DNA from: Bacteroidetes bacterium UBA1312
GTDB lineage: Bacteria; Bacteroidota; Bacteroidia; Chitinophagales; Chitinophagaceae
Assembly (NCBI GenBank): GCA_002307135.1
Contig: DBTQ01000013.1
Coordinates: forward strand, 127,270-191,269
Direction: 5' to 3'
Length of the DNA: 64,000 bases
A program made the translations under genes and the position numbers. The notes under the pieces are model-generated. The model was given only the letters and a program-made list of their open reading frames with translations. It searched no databases and was not told the origin of the DNA. Below, piece after piece: positions 42,711 to 50,571 of the stretch; the stretch's first letter is position 1; each line of letters opens with the position of its first letter.

Positions 42711-44432
42711 TTATATCATGCTGAAATATTCAGCGAGAGGACCCAATGCCAATGCAGGGAAGAAGGACAAGGCTGCAATAATGAAAATAATAGCAAACGT
42801 CATCACTCCAAATATGGTGCTATCTGTTTTTAGGGTACCTGCGCTATCCGGAATGTGTTTTTTCTGTGCTAGTAAACCCGCAATAGCCAATGGTCCAATT
42901 ATTGGAATGAACCTGCTGAGCAACAATATGATACCGGTAGAGATATTCCAGAAAGGGTTATTGTCTCCTAATCCTTCAAATCCACTACCATTATTTGCAG
43001 CACTTGATGTGTATTCATAAAGCATTTCAGAAAAGCCATGATTATTGGGGTTGTTAAGCCAACCTGTTGCTTTCCCATTAAACCAATAGCCCATAGCTGT
43101 ATCATGAGCAGCGAAATAGGAGGCCAACGCTGTACCTGCTAATATCAGTAACGGGTGAAGTATTGCAATAAAAGCAGCAATTTTTACTTCGCGAGCCTCT
43201 ACTTTTTTTCCCAAAAATTCTGGTGTTCGACCGACCATTAAGCCGGAAAGGAATACGGCAAGAATGATGAAAATATAATAATTTAAAAAGCCTACACCAC
43301 ATCCTCCGTAAAAGCAATTGGTCATCATGGCTAATAATTGCATCGTGCCGGATAAGGGCATACCACTGTCGTGCATACTATTTACTGATCCTGTAGATAT
43401 AACGGTTGTGGCAATGCTCCAATAACCGGAGGCTGCAGGTCCGAATCGAACTTCTTTCCCTTCCATGGCTCCATTGGGCTGTGAGATACCTAGTTGATGT
43501 ATGGCCGGATTACCGTGTATTTCCGTAATGACAGTAGGTATCACGAGCAATAAAAAACCTATGGTCATTACGCCAAAAATATTCCACGCCAGCTTTCTTC
43601 TTTTAAGATAAAAACCCATTGCAAAAATCATGGCGAACGGAATAATCATTTGTGCAATCATCTCTACCATATTGGTTCGATAATTGGGGTTTTCCAGCGG
43701 ATGAGCTGAATTTGCACCAAAGAATCCACCTCCATTTGTACCTATATGTTTAATAGCCACAAATGCAGCAACAGGGCCTCTGGATACCTGTACACTATCA
43801 CCTTGCAGTGTAGTGATAGAAGCTTTGCCGGCTAAGGTCATTGGGCTGCCATTGAATACCAAAATGATGGCTACCACAATGGATAATGGAAGTAATATTC
43901 TAGTGCAGCTTTTTAGAAAATAGTTGTAGAAATTGCCCAAAGCTTCTGTTTGTCTTTCTTTCATGGCATTAAATACCATAGCGCATACAGCCATGCCAGC
44001 ACCTGCAGAGACAAATTGTAAGAACATTAGAAGTAGCTGTGATAGATAACTAACACCTGTTTCTCCAGAGTAATGTTGGAGATTACAATTGACTAAAAAT
44101 GATATTGCAGTGTTGAACGCAAGATCCGGCGACATGGAAGGATTGCCGTCTGGGTTTAATGGTAAGGATCCTTGGAATATTAGTGTAAAAAAGCAAAGTA
44201 AGAACCATATTACGTGGATGCTCAGTAATGCATACAAATGCTGTTTCCAGTTCATCTGTTTAGTCGCATCAATACCACTAAATTTGTAAAAGAACTGTTC
44301 AACTGGTCGAAATAATGGGTCTAAAAGAGTTTTGTCTCCGCTGAATATTTTAGCAGTGTATTTCCCTAATGGCACTGCTAGTATTAATGTTGCAGCAAAC
44401 ATGAAAATTATTCCTAGTAATTCTGTGTTCAT
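42711..44432 (-). CDS. kdpA: Potassium-transporting ATPase subunit A
   Basis: 573-aa, ten-helix inner-membrane subunit related to KtrB/TrkH channels. The four pore loops are recognisable: FNTAISFLVNCNLQHYSG, IGTNGGGFFGANSAHPLENP, MTNCFYGGCGVGFLN and YTSSAANNGSGFEG, carrying the selectivity-filter residues. It binds K+ with micromolar affinity and passes it toward KdpB. A 25-aa kdpF lies 5 bases upstream. Confidence 0.97.
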   Translation of the reverse strand: MNTELLGIIFMFAATLILAVPLGKYTAKIFSGDKTLLDPLFRPVEQFFYKFSGIDATKQMNWKQHLYALLSIHVIWFLLCFFTLIFQGSLPLNPDGNPSMSPDLAFNTAISFLVNCNLQHYSGETGVSYLSQLLLMFLQFVSAGAGMAVCAMVFNAMKERQTEALGNFYNYFLKSCTRILLPLSIVVAIILVFNGSPMTLAGKASITTLQGDSVQVSRGPVAAFVAIKHIGTNGGGFFGANSAHPLENPNYRTNMVEMIAQMIIPFAMIFAMGFYLKRRKLAWNIFGVMTIGFLLLVIPTVITEIHGNPAIHQLGISQPNGAMEGKEVRFGPAASGYWSIATTVISTGSVNSMHDSGMPLSGTMQLLAMMTNCFYGGCGVGFLNYYIFIILAVFLSGLMVGRTPEFLGKKVEAREVKIAAFIAILHPLLILAGTALASYFAAHDTAMGYWFNGKATGWLNNPNNHGFSEMLYEYTSSAANNGSGFEGLGDNNPFWNISTGIILLLSRFIPIIGPLAIAGLLAQKKHIPDSAGTLKTDSTIFGVMTFAIIFIIAALSFFPALALGPLAEYFSMI

Positions 44433-44437
44433 AATAA

Positions 44438-44515
44438 TTAAAATTGTTCGGGTTTAAGGAGCACATAAACCAAGTAAACAAAAACTGAAATCGATAAAAT
44501 AAATAATGCGGTCAT
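44438..44515 (-). CDS. kdpF: KdpF-like micropeptide
   Basis: 25 codons plus stop, reading MTALFILSISVFVYLVYVLL then KPEQF. One transmembrane helix with a short charged end, directly before kdpA (5 bases). Length, hydrophobicity and place match KdpF, the 29-residue lipid-like stabiliser of the KdpFABC complex in E. coli. Such genes are usually missed by automatic gene finding because of their size. Confidence 0.85.
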   Translation of the reverse strand: MTALFILSISVFVYLVYVLLKPEQF

Positions 44516-44519
44516 AGCT

Positions 44520-44606
44520 TTACATTTTTTCAAAAAATTGGATGGACTTAAAACAAATCACAAACAATAAAATAGCCAACATGATTAAAAGAATAGTGCT
44601 GATCAT
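44520..44606 (-). CDS. Second Kdp-linked single-helix micropeptide
   Basis: 28 codons plus stop, reading MISTILLIMLAILLFVICFK then SIQFFEKM. An ATG start, one hydrophobic helix of about 19 residues and a basic/aromatic tail. It ends 4 bases before kdpF and begins 15 bases after the 93-aa gene, so it lies in the tight operon spacing. It differs from KdpF in its C-terminal tail. It may be an accessory subunit of the pump or a leader peptide that couples translation; I know of no described function. Confidence 0.6.
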   Translation of the reverse strand: MISTILLIMLAILLFVICFKSIQFFEKM

Positions 44607-44621
44607 AGTTTAAAAATTGAA

Positions 44622-44903
44622 TTATATGCCAGGTGCATATACTTGTTTGAGATATTCACTTTTTAGTGAAGGAGGAAACATTTTGGATATGCTGAAATGA
44701 TATAGCTCCATGAAAGAGGAAACTGAAAAAACATATACATTGGAAATGGCGTTTTTGGTTTCATTACTCCCTGAAATTAATAATTGTTCTGCAAGAAGCA
44801 AACACTTTTCTGTTCGCTTCATATTACCACTCATGATTGCCGATTTCGTAACACTCGCAAAGCGCTCTGCTTTTTTATAAACTGAAGTGATTTTGTGTTT
44901 CAT
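44622..44903 (-). CDS. Small soluble protein of the kdp operon, unknown function
   Basis: 93 aa, no signal peptide or membrane helix. Mostly helical and basic in the first half (KHKITSVYKKAERFASVTKSA), then CLLLAEQLLISGSNETKNAISNVYVFSVSSFMELYHF and a short hydrophobic end. It reminds me of small proteins near kdp in other Bacteroidota, but I cannot name a family with certainty. As the first gene of the kdp transcript it could sense the cytoplasm or set expression of the downstream genes. No catalytic motif is seen. Confidence 0.7.
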   Translation of the reverse strand: MKHKITSVYKKAERFASVTKSAIMSGNMKRTEKCLLLAEQLLISGSNETKNAISNVYVFSVSSFMELYHFSISKMFPPSLKSEYLKQVYAPGI

Positions 44904-44934
44904 AAGAGATCAATTTTGTTTCTTTTATTATTAT

Positions 44935-44950
44935 ACCAAAATCGCTTCCA
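44935..44950 (-). promoter_or_regulatory. Degenerate sigma-54-like -24/-12 element before kdp
   Basis: On the minus strand TGGAAGCGATTTTGGT: GG, ten bases, GG, against the consensus GG-N10-GC within TGGCACG-N4-TTGCA. Four positions differ, including the normally invariant C, so this is weak. It lies 32 bases before the start of the 93-aa gene, and no TAnnTTTG box is present in this gap. A sigma-54-type regulator is encoded just upstream. Confidence 0.3.
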
Positions 44951-44980
44951 TAATTGCATTTATTGTTCGAAATTCGCTTC
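44942..44980. repeat. Pair of TCGCTTC direct repeats upstream of kdp
   Basis: TCGCTTC occurs at 44942-44948 and 44974-44980, within AAATCGCTTC and AAATTCGCTTC contexts, 32 bases apart, about three helical turns. They could be binding sites for the adjacent response regulator. One copy overlaps the -24/-12-like element. Confidence 0.4.
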
Positions 44981-45020
44981 TGTAAAGGATTGTGCTATTT
45001 TTTCTGAAAATGGCGGGCAT

Positions 45021-45049
45021 AAAAAAACCTATCATAATGATAGGTTTTT
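45021..45049 (-). terminator. Terminator of the sigma-54-type regulator gene
   Basis: A 12-bp stem AAAAACCTATCA/TGATAGGTTTTT with a 3-base loop and a run of seven As at 45021-45027, which reads as a U-tract in the minus direction. It lies between the regulator stop and the kdp start, so the kdp genes need their own promoter. Confidence 0.85.
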
Positions 45050-45069
45050 ATCAAAATAGATAGATGTCG

Positions 45070-46410
45070 TTATTGGATATTGAATTCATCTAATTTTCGG
45101 TAAAGTGTTGCAATGCCTATTTCTAAAAGGCGCGCTGTTTCGGCTTTATTTCCTTTTGTGTAGTTCATTACTTTTTGAATATGCAACTTTTCGATACTCG
45201 CCATTGAGAATGCGGACAATGTTTTGCTATTCTCCTTGTTATCATGTTGTACCTCAAATGGTAACAGGTTAGTGGTTAGCGTATGATCGTCGGCAATGAT
45301 CATACAACGCTCTATTACATTTTTTAGCTCACGGATATTGCCTGGCCACTGGTATTGCTGCAATTTTTCTATAAATGCAGGATCAATATGGAATGGCTTT
45401 TTGTTTAGTTTCTCAGAAAATTGACCAACATAATGTTTCAATAAAAGTTCAATGTCTTTTACTCTTTCTCGGAGCGGTGGAATATTGATTTGGAATACAT
45501 TGAGTCGAAAGTATAAATCGGATCGGAACAGTTGTGCTTCGCTTTCTATTTTTAAATCCTTATTGGTTGCGGCAATGAGTCTGAAATTTGATTTGGAAGC
45601 TTTTGTATCGCCAATTTTTATAAACTCATTTGTTTCCAGAACCCGTAATAATTTGGCTTGAAGCTCAAGTGGGAGCTCTCCAATTTCATCTAAAAATAAA
45701 GTACCGCAATTGGCTTCTTCAATTAAGCCCTTTTGATCTTTAGTAGCGCCGGTAAATGCACCTTGCTTATGGCCAAATAGCTCACTTTCCAAGATTTCTT
45801 TACTGAATGTACTGCAATTTAATGCCACAAAATTTTTTCCGGATCGATTGCTTTCCTGATGTATTGCTTGTGCAAAAACTTCTTTTCCAGTACCTGTTTC
45901 ACCTGTTAATAAAACGGCAGTGTCTGTACGTGCTACTTTTTTGGCTAAATCGATAGCTTGTATAATGGATTTTGATTTGCCTACAATCGAATCGAAAGAG
46001 TATTTTTCGCCTACTTTTTTTTCTAACTCTTTGATTCGTTTTTGAAGTTGTGCTTTTTCTATGGCACGATGCAGCAATGGAATTATTTTATCATTATCGT
46101 CGCCTTTTACAATATAATCGAAAGCACCATTTTTCATTGCTTGGACACCATCGGATATATTGCCGTATGCAGTCATTACGATAATTTCACTAAGCGGGTG
46201 TTTTGTTTTTATTGCTGCTATCAAATCCACGCCATTCCCGTCAGGAAGTTTTACATCACAGAGTATTGCATCGACATTATGCTGTTCCATTTTTCGTAGG
46301 CCAGACTTGCAGTCACCTGCTTCTATTACTTCAAATCCTTCGGAATGAAGTATGCGACTGAGCAAGCTGCGCAATTTCTCTTCATCGTCAATGATTAATA
46401 CAGTTTTCAT
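45070..46410 (-). CDS. Sigma-54-dependent response regulator (NtrC type), probable Kdp regulator
   Basis: 446 aa. Receiver domain with Asp52 (ILCDVKLPDGNG), AAA+ domain with Walker A TGETGTGKE, ESELFGHKQGAFTGA (intact sigma-54 contact loop), LFLDEIGELP and WPGNIRELKNVIERC, and a C-terminal Fis-type helix-turn-helix (NKAETARLLEIGIATLYRKLDEF). It should activate sigma-54 RNA polymerase at an enhancer. It is immediately upstream of the kdp genes, and no OmpR-type KdpE is present, so I infer it takes the KdpE role with the kinase at 35826 as partner. A terminator separates it from the operon. Confidence 0.92.
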   Translation of the reverse strand: MKTVLIIDDEEKLRSLLSRILHSEGFEVIEAGDCKSGLRKMEQHNVDAILCDVKLPDGNGVDLIAAIKTKHPLSEIIVMTAYGNISDGVQAMKNGAFDYIVKGDDNDKIIPLLHRAIEKAQLQKRIKELEKKVGEKYSFDSIVGKSKSIIQAIDLAKKVARTDTAVLLTGETGTGKEVFAQAIHQESNRSGKNFVALNCSTFSKEILESELFGHKQGAFTGATKDQKGLIEEANCGTLFLDEIGELPLELQAKLLRVLETNEFIKIGDTKASKSNFRLIAATNKDLKIESEAQLFRSDLYFRLNVFQINIPPLRERVKDIELLLKHYVGQFSEKLNKKPFHIDPAFIEKLQQYQWPGNIRELKNVIERCMIIADDHTLTTNLLPFEVQHDNKENSKTLSAFSMASIEKLHIQKVMNYTKGNKAETARLLEIGIATLYRKLDEFNIQ

Positions 46411-46477
46411 TGATGTAATTACAATTGAGGCTGTAAAATTAGGCTTAACTATTGTTCTTTAGCAAGGATATTTGAAA

Positions 46478-47671
46478 TTATATGGCATTCAAGAAATCGA
46501 TAAATGCATTGTCTTGGATAGATTTGTTGAATTCGGTTTCGGCACATTGAAGGCAGTTATTCCGTATTTGTGTGTATTCAGCATCCCCCATTAAAATCAT
46601 TCGTTCGATATTTTTTTTAAGTGAGGAGTAGTCGCCTGCATGATTTGTAAACCCTATGTGGTATTGCTTTATAATTTCAGAAGCTTCACCATTTCCGCTA
46701 AATAATATAGGCAACCCATTTGCCATAGCATTAAATATTTTGGAGGGTACAGCTCCGTAAATGCTCGTTTTTAGAGGGATGAGTACGATGTGATATTGGG
46801 TCATCAATTGAGTCATTTCATCAGCAGGTACCCATCCGTGGTAATAAATACCTCTATCTATGTTTTGTGCAATAAAAGTTTCAATTTTTTCTCTTTCATT
46901 ACCAGCGCCATAAATATGTAATTCACATCCTAATTGCTTGAAATTGATAGCTGCACATATATCATAGACACCTTGCGCGACTCCTAATAGTCCGGCATAA
47001 ACAATCTTCCGATTCCCTGAGGGGCGTTGTGCTGCTGCTTGTGCAATCGGAGGTTGTAAATTCCGATAGAGAAATATTTCTTTATTGTGGATGACAGATG
47101 CAATGTTTTTTTGAATCTCTTTTGATTGTACAGAAATTGCATCTGCTCGCCGATACATGCTATGTTCTCTTCGTTGTAAAAAATTATAGAAATTACTTTT
47201 TTCAATAAACCCTAATTCAGAAGCGGAAAGCGGCCAAAGGTCACTGATGTTTAATACTATTTTTGCGTTGGTGAATTTTGCAATGATAGAGCCTAAATAT
47301 CCTGTCACAAATGGAGGGCTACTCACTATAATTATTTCGGGATGGGATGATAATATTTTGGGTAGTGCTATCGTAAATAATGAAACGGCATAGCTAAGCA
47401 TACTTAAACCCCTTTTTATTGGATTTTTAGCGTTGGAAGGTATAAGCCAACTACGAAATATACATATACCATTTTGGTATTCCTGATGATAGATTTTTCT
47501 TTTATAACCCTCAAATATTTTCCCGGTGGGGTAATTTGGCATTGCTGCAATGACTGTTACTTTGTGACCTTTTGTTTGGAGCATATTTGCCAGATGAAAC
47601 ATACGGCTGGAAGCCGCTCCTATTTCCGGAGGGTAAGATGAACAAAGTAATGTGATTCTTTTTTTTATCAT
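46478..47671 (-). CDS. GT4-family glycosyltransferase (WbuB-like)
   Basis: 397 aa from ATG 47671 (MIKKRITLLCSSYPPEIGAAS); an earlier in-frame start overlaps the upstream gene. GT-B fold: N-terminal acceptor domain with HLANMLQTKGHKVTVIAAMPNYP and VLNISDLWPLSASELG, and C-terminal donor domain with KIVYAGLLGVAQG, YYHGWVPADEM and the substrate loop SKIFNAMANGLPILFSGNGEAS. The DLWPLSASELG and PNYPTGKIF segments recall WbuB-type transferases that add fucose or N-acetylfucosamine to surface glycans. The donor is not certain. It is last in a cluster with the lipid A deacylase-like and AI-2E genes, which favours an envelope role. Confidence 0.87.
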   Translation of the reverse strand: MIKKRITLLCSSYPPEIGAASSRMFHLANMLQTKGHKVTVIAAMPNYPTGKIFEGYKRKIYHQEYQNGICIFRSWLIPSNAKNPIKRGLSMLSYAVSLFTIALPKILSSHPEIIIVSSPPFVTGYLGSIIAKFTNAKIVLNISDLWPLSASELGFIEKSNFYNFLQRREHSMYRRADAISVQSKEIQKNIASVIHNKEIFLYRNLQPPIAQAAAQRPSGNRKIVYAGLLGVAQGVYDICAAINFKQLGCELHIYGAGNEREKIETFIAQNIDRGIYYHGWVPADEMTQLMTQYHIVLIPLKTSIYGAVPSKIFNAMANGLPILFSGNGEASEIIKQYHIGFTNHAGDYSSLKKNIERMILMGDAEYTQIRNNCLQCAETEFNKSIQDNAFIDFLNAI

Positions 47672-47690
47672 TGGGGAATATTGTTTCCTC

Positions 47691-48878
47691 CTAAAAGCCA
47701 ATACCTAAGCCAAGTTCTGCTAGCTCAGCTTGTGTAAGGTGCGTTTTGAGCAATGTTGCAATAAATATTTCCTTTAAGAAACCTTTTTCACGCTGAAGCA
47801 GATACCAATTCATGCCAAATTTTTCGTAATAAGGATCGAGTTTCAAATATGCTTCATGTGTATAAACGCCTACCTGCAATAGAAGCCCTACATGTCCGAA
47901 AATAAATTCATTACCGACAAAGATCGCCGACTTCCAGGACTGTTGCCTTTCCTTGCCTGGTGTAAGATCATAATTTTTTAGAAAAGCATAAATATCATGA
48001 TGATAGGAATAATCTACTCCGGCAAAAAACTTATTGTTAGTATGGTATCTTTTGCTCATGTACAATGATGATAAATACACTGGATAAACAGGGCCACCAC
48101 CGGATCCGGAGCTTGTCATGGCAATTCCTTGCCGTGCTTGTATGAGCCAGCGGTTACGTAGTTTGATAGGTGTTGTAGTTGTTCTTTTTGGATTTGATGT
48201 ATTGGGAAAATAGCGCACGCCAATATGAGCGCCCACTAAATTGATGCCTAGATTGGGTTTTCGATAAGCCGCATCAGACATGTGCGAGAAGTTAATGCCC
48301 GCTTGCAGGCTCCAATGACTGTTCACCTTGTAACGCAGGTCAGATGTGAACAGTGTATAGTTGTTGATATGTGAGCCAATAGCTACATTAAGTGTATCCC
48401 AAGTTGGTGCCGTACGGCTATACCTTTTGCTGATATAACCTAATCCCATACCTAAGCGCATCGTCCATTCCAGTTTGGGTGAACGATATATCGGTAATTC
48501 TAAGTTTGGATAAATTCCAATACTTTGGCCATATATTTTATCGTTACCGTAATTAGTATAGGCAATGCCAATACCAAGAGTGGGATATTTTCTGCGGCGT
48601 TGCCAATCTTTTTTGCCATAAGTTTTCCAAAGAAAATTGACTTCTGCTGCGCCTGATAAGCTTGGTATCGGTAATGTAAATTTCGCACTATGTTTAACCA
48701 CCTTGCCAGCCATAATATTCATTTCCATTCCAAATCCAGGTTCAGCAGTGGATTGTGCAATGCTATTTTTAACTGTTACAATACAAATACTGTAGCACAA
48801 AAGTAGCTTCCATAGTGGGGTTATAGAGATGCTAGATGCTGCCTGCTTAAAGATGTAATGATTAATACGCGTGAACAC
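47691..48878 (-). CDS. PagL-like lipid A 3-O-deacylase (acyloxyacyl hydrolase family) with C-terminal extension
   Basis: 395 aa. An N-terminal membrane segment ending near SIAQ, then a beta-barrel with the active-site signature INFSHMSDAAYRKPNLGIN (His199, Ser201, Asn209), matching the H-x-S dyad of PagL outer-membrane deacylases, which remove the 3-O acyl chain of lipid A. PagL enzymes are about 150-190 aa long; here about 170 further residues follow (WLIQARQGIAMTSSG...), also barrel-like, and may be a second repeat-like half. It is between the AI-2E permease (8 bases) and glycosyltransferase genes, consistent with lipopolysaccharide remodelling. Confidence 0.78.
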   Translation of the reverse strand: MFTRINHYIFKQAASSISITPLWKLLLCYSICIVTVKNSIAQSTAEPGFGMEMNIMAGKVVKHSAKFTLPIPSLSGAAEVNFLWKTYGKKDWQRRRKYPTLGIGIAYTNYGNDKIYGQSIGIYPNLELPIYRSPKLEWTMRLGMGLGYISKRYSRTAPTWDTLNVAIGSHINNYTLFTSDLRYKVNSHWSLQAGINFSHMSDAAYRKPNLGINLVGAHIGVRYFPNTSNPKRTTTTPIKLRNRWLIQARQGIAMTSSGSGGGPVYPVYLSSLYMSKRYHTNNKFFAGVDYSYHHDIYAFLKNYDLTPGKERQQSWKSAIFVGNEFIFGHVGLLLQVGVYTHEAYLKLDPYYEKFGMNWYLLQREKGFLKEIFIATLLKTHLTQAELAELGLGIGF

Positions 48879-48886
48879 AATGTGTA

Positions 48887-49960
48887 TTATTTTTTTTGTT
48901 TCTTTTTACTGATTTTTTCTCCTTCTCCTATCAATATGACCCAAGCTTCCATTCCATCTATTCGTTGTAGTAATATTTTGACTATTGCTACCAGCGGAAT
49001 AAATAAAAACATGCCTGGGATACCCCATATCATATTGCCCATAAGTACGGCTAGTATGGTGATAAGTGCATTCATTTTAACTCTTGCCCCAACTATTCTA
49101 GGCATCAATATATTTGCATCAAGGATGTGTATTAGCCACATTACTAAAATAGTTTCTACAGATGTAATCATGCCTCCTGTACTTAATGTGATAATAAATG
49201 CTATGCCAATTGCTATAAAAAAACCTAGGTACGGAATGATATTTAATACAGCAGCAATTAATCCGATCATCATGAAATATGGGATACCCAAAAGACTTAA
49301 TGCCAAACAATTGACACTCGCCATAATCAACATCTCCAACATTAGCCCGAATATATAGTTATGTGTGATTAGTCTCGATTCATGTATGAAATCGACAACA
49401 TCGTCATAAAAAAATTCATCGAATAGTTTGAGTGCAAATAGTTTTAAAATGCTCCTGTAGTACAAAATGAAATAAGCATAAATAAATACGAATACTACTG
49501 AGAACGCAGCTCCTGAAAATAGTAATAATAGTTCTTGTGCAAAATTGCTTACAGAGCTGAGTGCAGTCCCTGAAATTCTATTAAGATAGCCCATTTGCTC
49601 GGATCCATTGATATGATAGTGGTGTGTAATCCATTTTTGGAACTCATCAACGTTGGTTTGAATCTGTTCTTGCATTATTGGGAGCAGTTCGGAGAAGTTG
49701 ATGAGCTGCAATGAAAATAAATAGACACAAGAACTTAGGATAATCAAGAGTAATAAAATGCATATTAATGAAGCTAATGAACGAGGGATTTTTTTGTGTT
49801 CTAGCCAATTACACAAAGGCAATAGTAAAAATGCAGCCAGCAATGCAAAAAATAAAGGAATGAGTATTCCTTTGCCCCAATACATAATAATGCCAATCAA
49901 TACAATTGACAATAATGTAGCTGCTATTCGGATACTAAATGGAAACTTTTCTGTTTGCAT
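48887..49960 (-). CDS. AI-2E/PerM family permease
   Basis: 357 aa with the usual two blocks of membrane helices: three to four at the N-terminus (GIIMYWGKGILIPLFFALLA, LASLICILLLLIILSS), a soluble loop of about 90 residues with ITHHYHINGSEQMG, then a C-terminal block including LLGIPYFMMIGLIAAVLNIIPYLGFFIA and a final GIPGMFLFIPLVAIVKILL. The family includes autoinducer exporters and Na+/H+ antiporters; the substrate here is unknown. A TATGTTTG box 13 bases upstream starts what looks like a three-gene operon with the deacylase and glycosyltransferase. Confidence 0.9.
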   Translation of the reverse strand: MQTEKFPFSIRIAATLLSIVLIGIIMYWGKGILIPLFFALLAAFLLLPLCNWLEHKKIPRSLASLICILLLLIILSSCVYLFSLQLINFSELLPIMQEQIQTNVDEFQKWITHHYHINGSEQMGYLNRISGTALSSVSNFAQELLLLFSGAAFSVVFVFIYAYFILYYRSILKLFALKLFDEFFYDDVVDFIHESRLITHNYIFGLMLEMLIMASVNCLALSLLGIPYFMMIGLIAAVLNIIPYLGFFIAIGIAFIITLSTGGMITSVETILVMWLIHILDANILMPRIVGARVKMNALITILAVLMGNMIWGIPGMFLFIPLVAIVKILLQRIDGMEAWVILIGEGEKISKKKQKK

Positions 49961-49973
49961 GACTTTATTTGCT

Positions 49974-49981
49974 CAAACATA
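49974..49981 (-). promoter_or_regulatory. TATGTTTG -7 box of the AI-2E operon
   Basis: An exact TAnnTTTG match on the minus strand, ending 13 bases before the ATG. Confidence 0.55.
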
Positions 49982-50041
49982 CTAAATATTTACAGTCGAA
50001 AATCGTTTAACACTACAAATAACAAGCTACAATCAAAGTAT

Positions 50042-50049
50042 TACCTTTG
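50042..50049 (+). promoter_or_regulatory. TACCTTTG -7 box of folA
   Basis: An exact TAnnTTTG match, 19 bases before ATG 50069. It decides against the longer open frame starting at 49955, whose 5' part would lie upstream of the transcript. Confidence 0.6.
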
Positions 50050-50068
50050 TTGCCCAATCTGTATTTAC

Positions 50069-50566
50069 ATGCTGACAACAATAGTAGTGGCCGCTTCTGA
50101 AAATAATGTAATAGGTATTGATAATGAGCTGCCTTGGCATTTACCAGACGATTTGAAGTTTTTCAAACAAAAGACTTTGGAAAAACCGGTGCTTATGGGG
50201 CGCAAAACATTTGAATCCCTTGGTCGTCCATTGCCCAAAAGGTTGAATATTGTTTTGTCGCGCAGTAATGTGGCTTTACCCGAAGGAGTATTGTTGTACG
50301 GATCGTTGATAGAGGCACTTAATTTTTTGAAAACGGCATCGACTCCTGAAGTCTGCATCATTGGTGGAGGCATTGTATTTGCAGAAGCACTACCTATTGT
50401 ACAACAGATATTTCTTACGCGTGTGCATACGCAAGTGGAGGGTGGCACGGCATTTTTTCCAGAGCTACCAGTAAACGAGTGGGAGCTTATATGGGAAGAG
50501 CATCACGCACAAGATGAAAAACATGCTTTTGACTTTACCTTTCAGCAGTATAAAAGAAAAGCTTAA
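50069..50566 (+). CDS. folA: Dihydrofolate reductase
   Basis: 165 aa from ATG 50069. It has VVAASENNVIGIDNELPWHLPDDLKFFK with the catalytic acid Asp28, MGRKTFESLGRPLPKR, and the cofactor segment CIIGGGIVFAEALP, and ends FTFQQYKRK. It reduces dihydrofolate to tetrahydrofolate with NADPH. Length and layout match chromosomal DHFR. A GTG-initiated gene follows 5 bases after the stop, and folD, the next folate-pathway gene, lies 0.6 kb downstream. Confidence 0.97.
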   Translation: MLTTIVVAASENNVIGIDNELPWHLPDDLKFFKQKTLEKPVLMGRKTFESLGRPLPKRLNIVLSRSNVALPEGVLLYGSLIEALNFLKTASTPEVCIIGGGIVFAEALPIVQQIFLTRVHTQVEGGTAFFPELPVNEWELIWEEHHAQDEKHAFDFTFQQYKRKA

Positions 50567-50571
50567 TCCGC

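Noticed and set aside
49955..50068. N-terminal extension of folA
   Set aside because: It runs antisense to the AI-2E start, and the TACCTTTG box at 50042 lies inside it.
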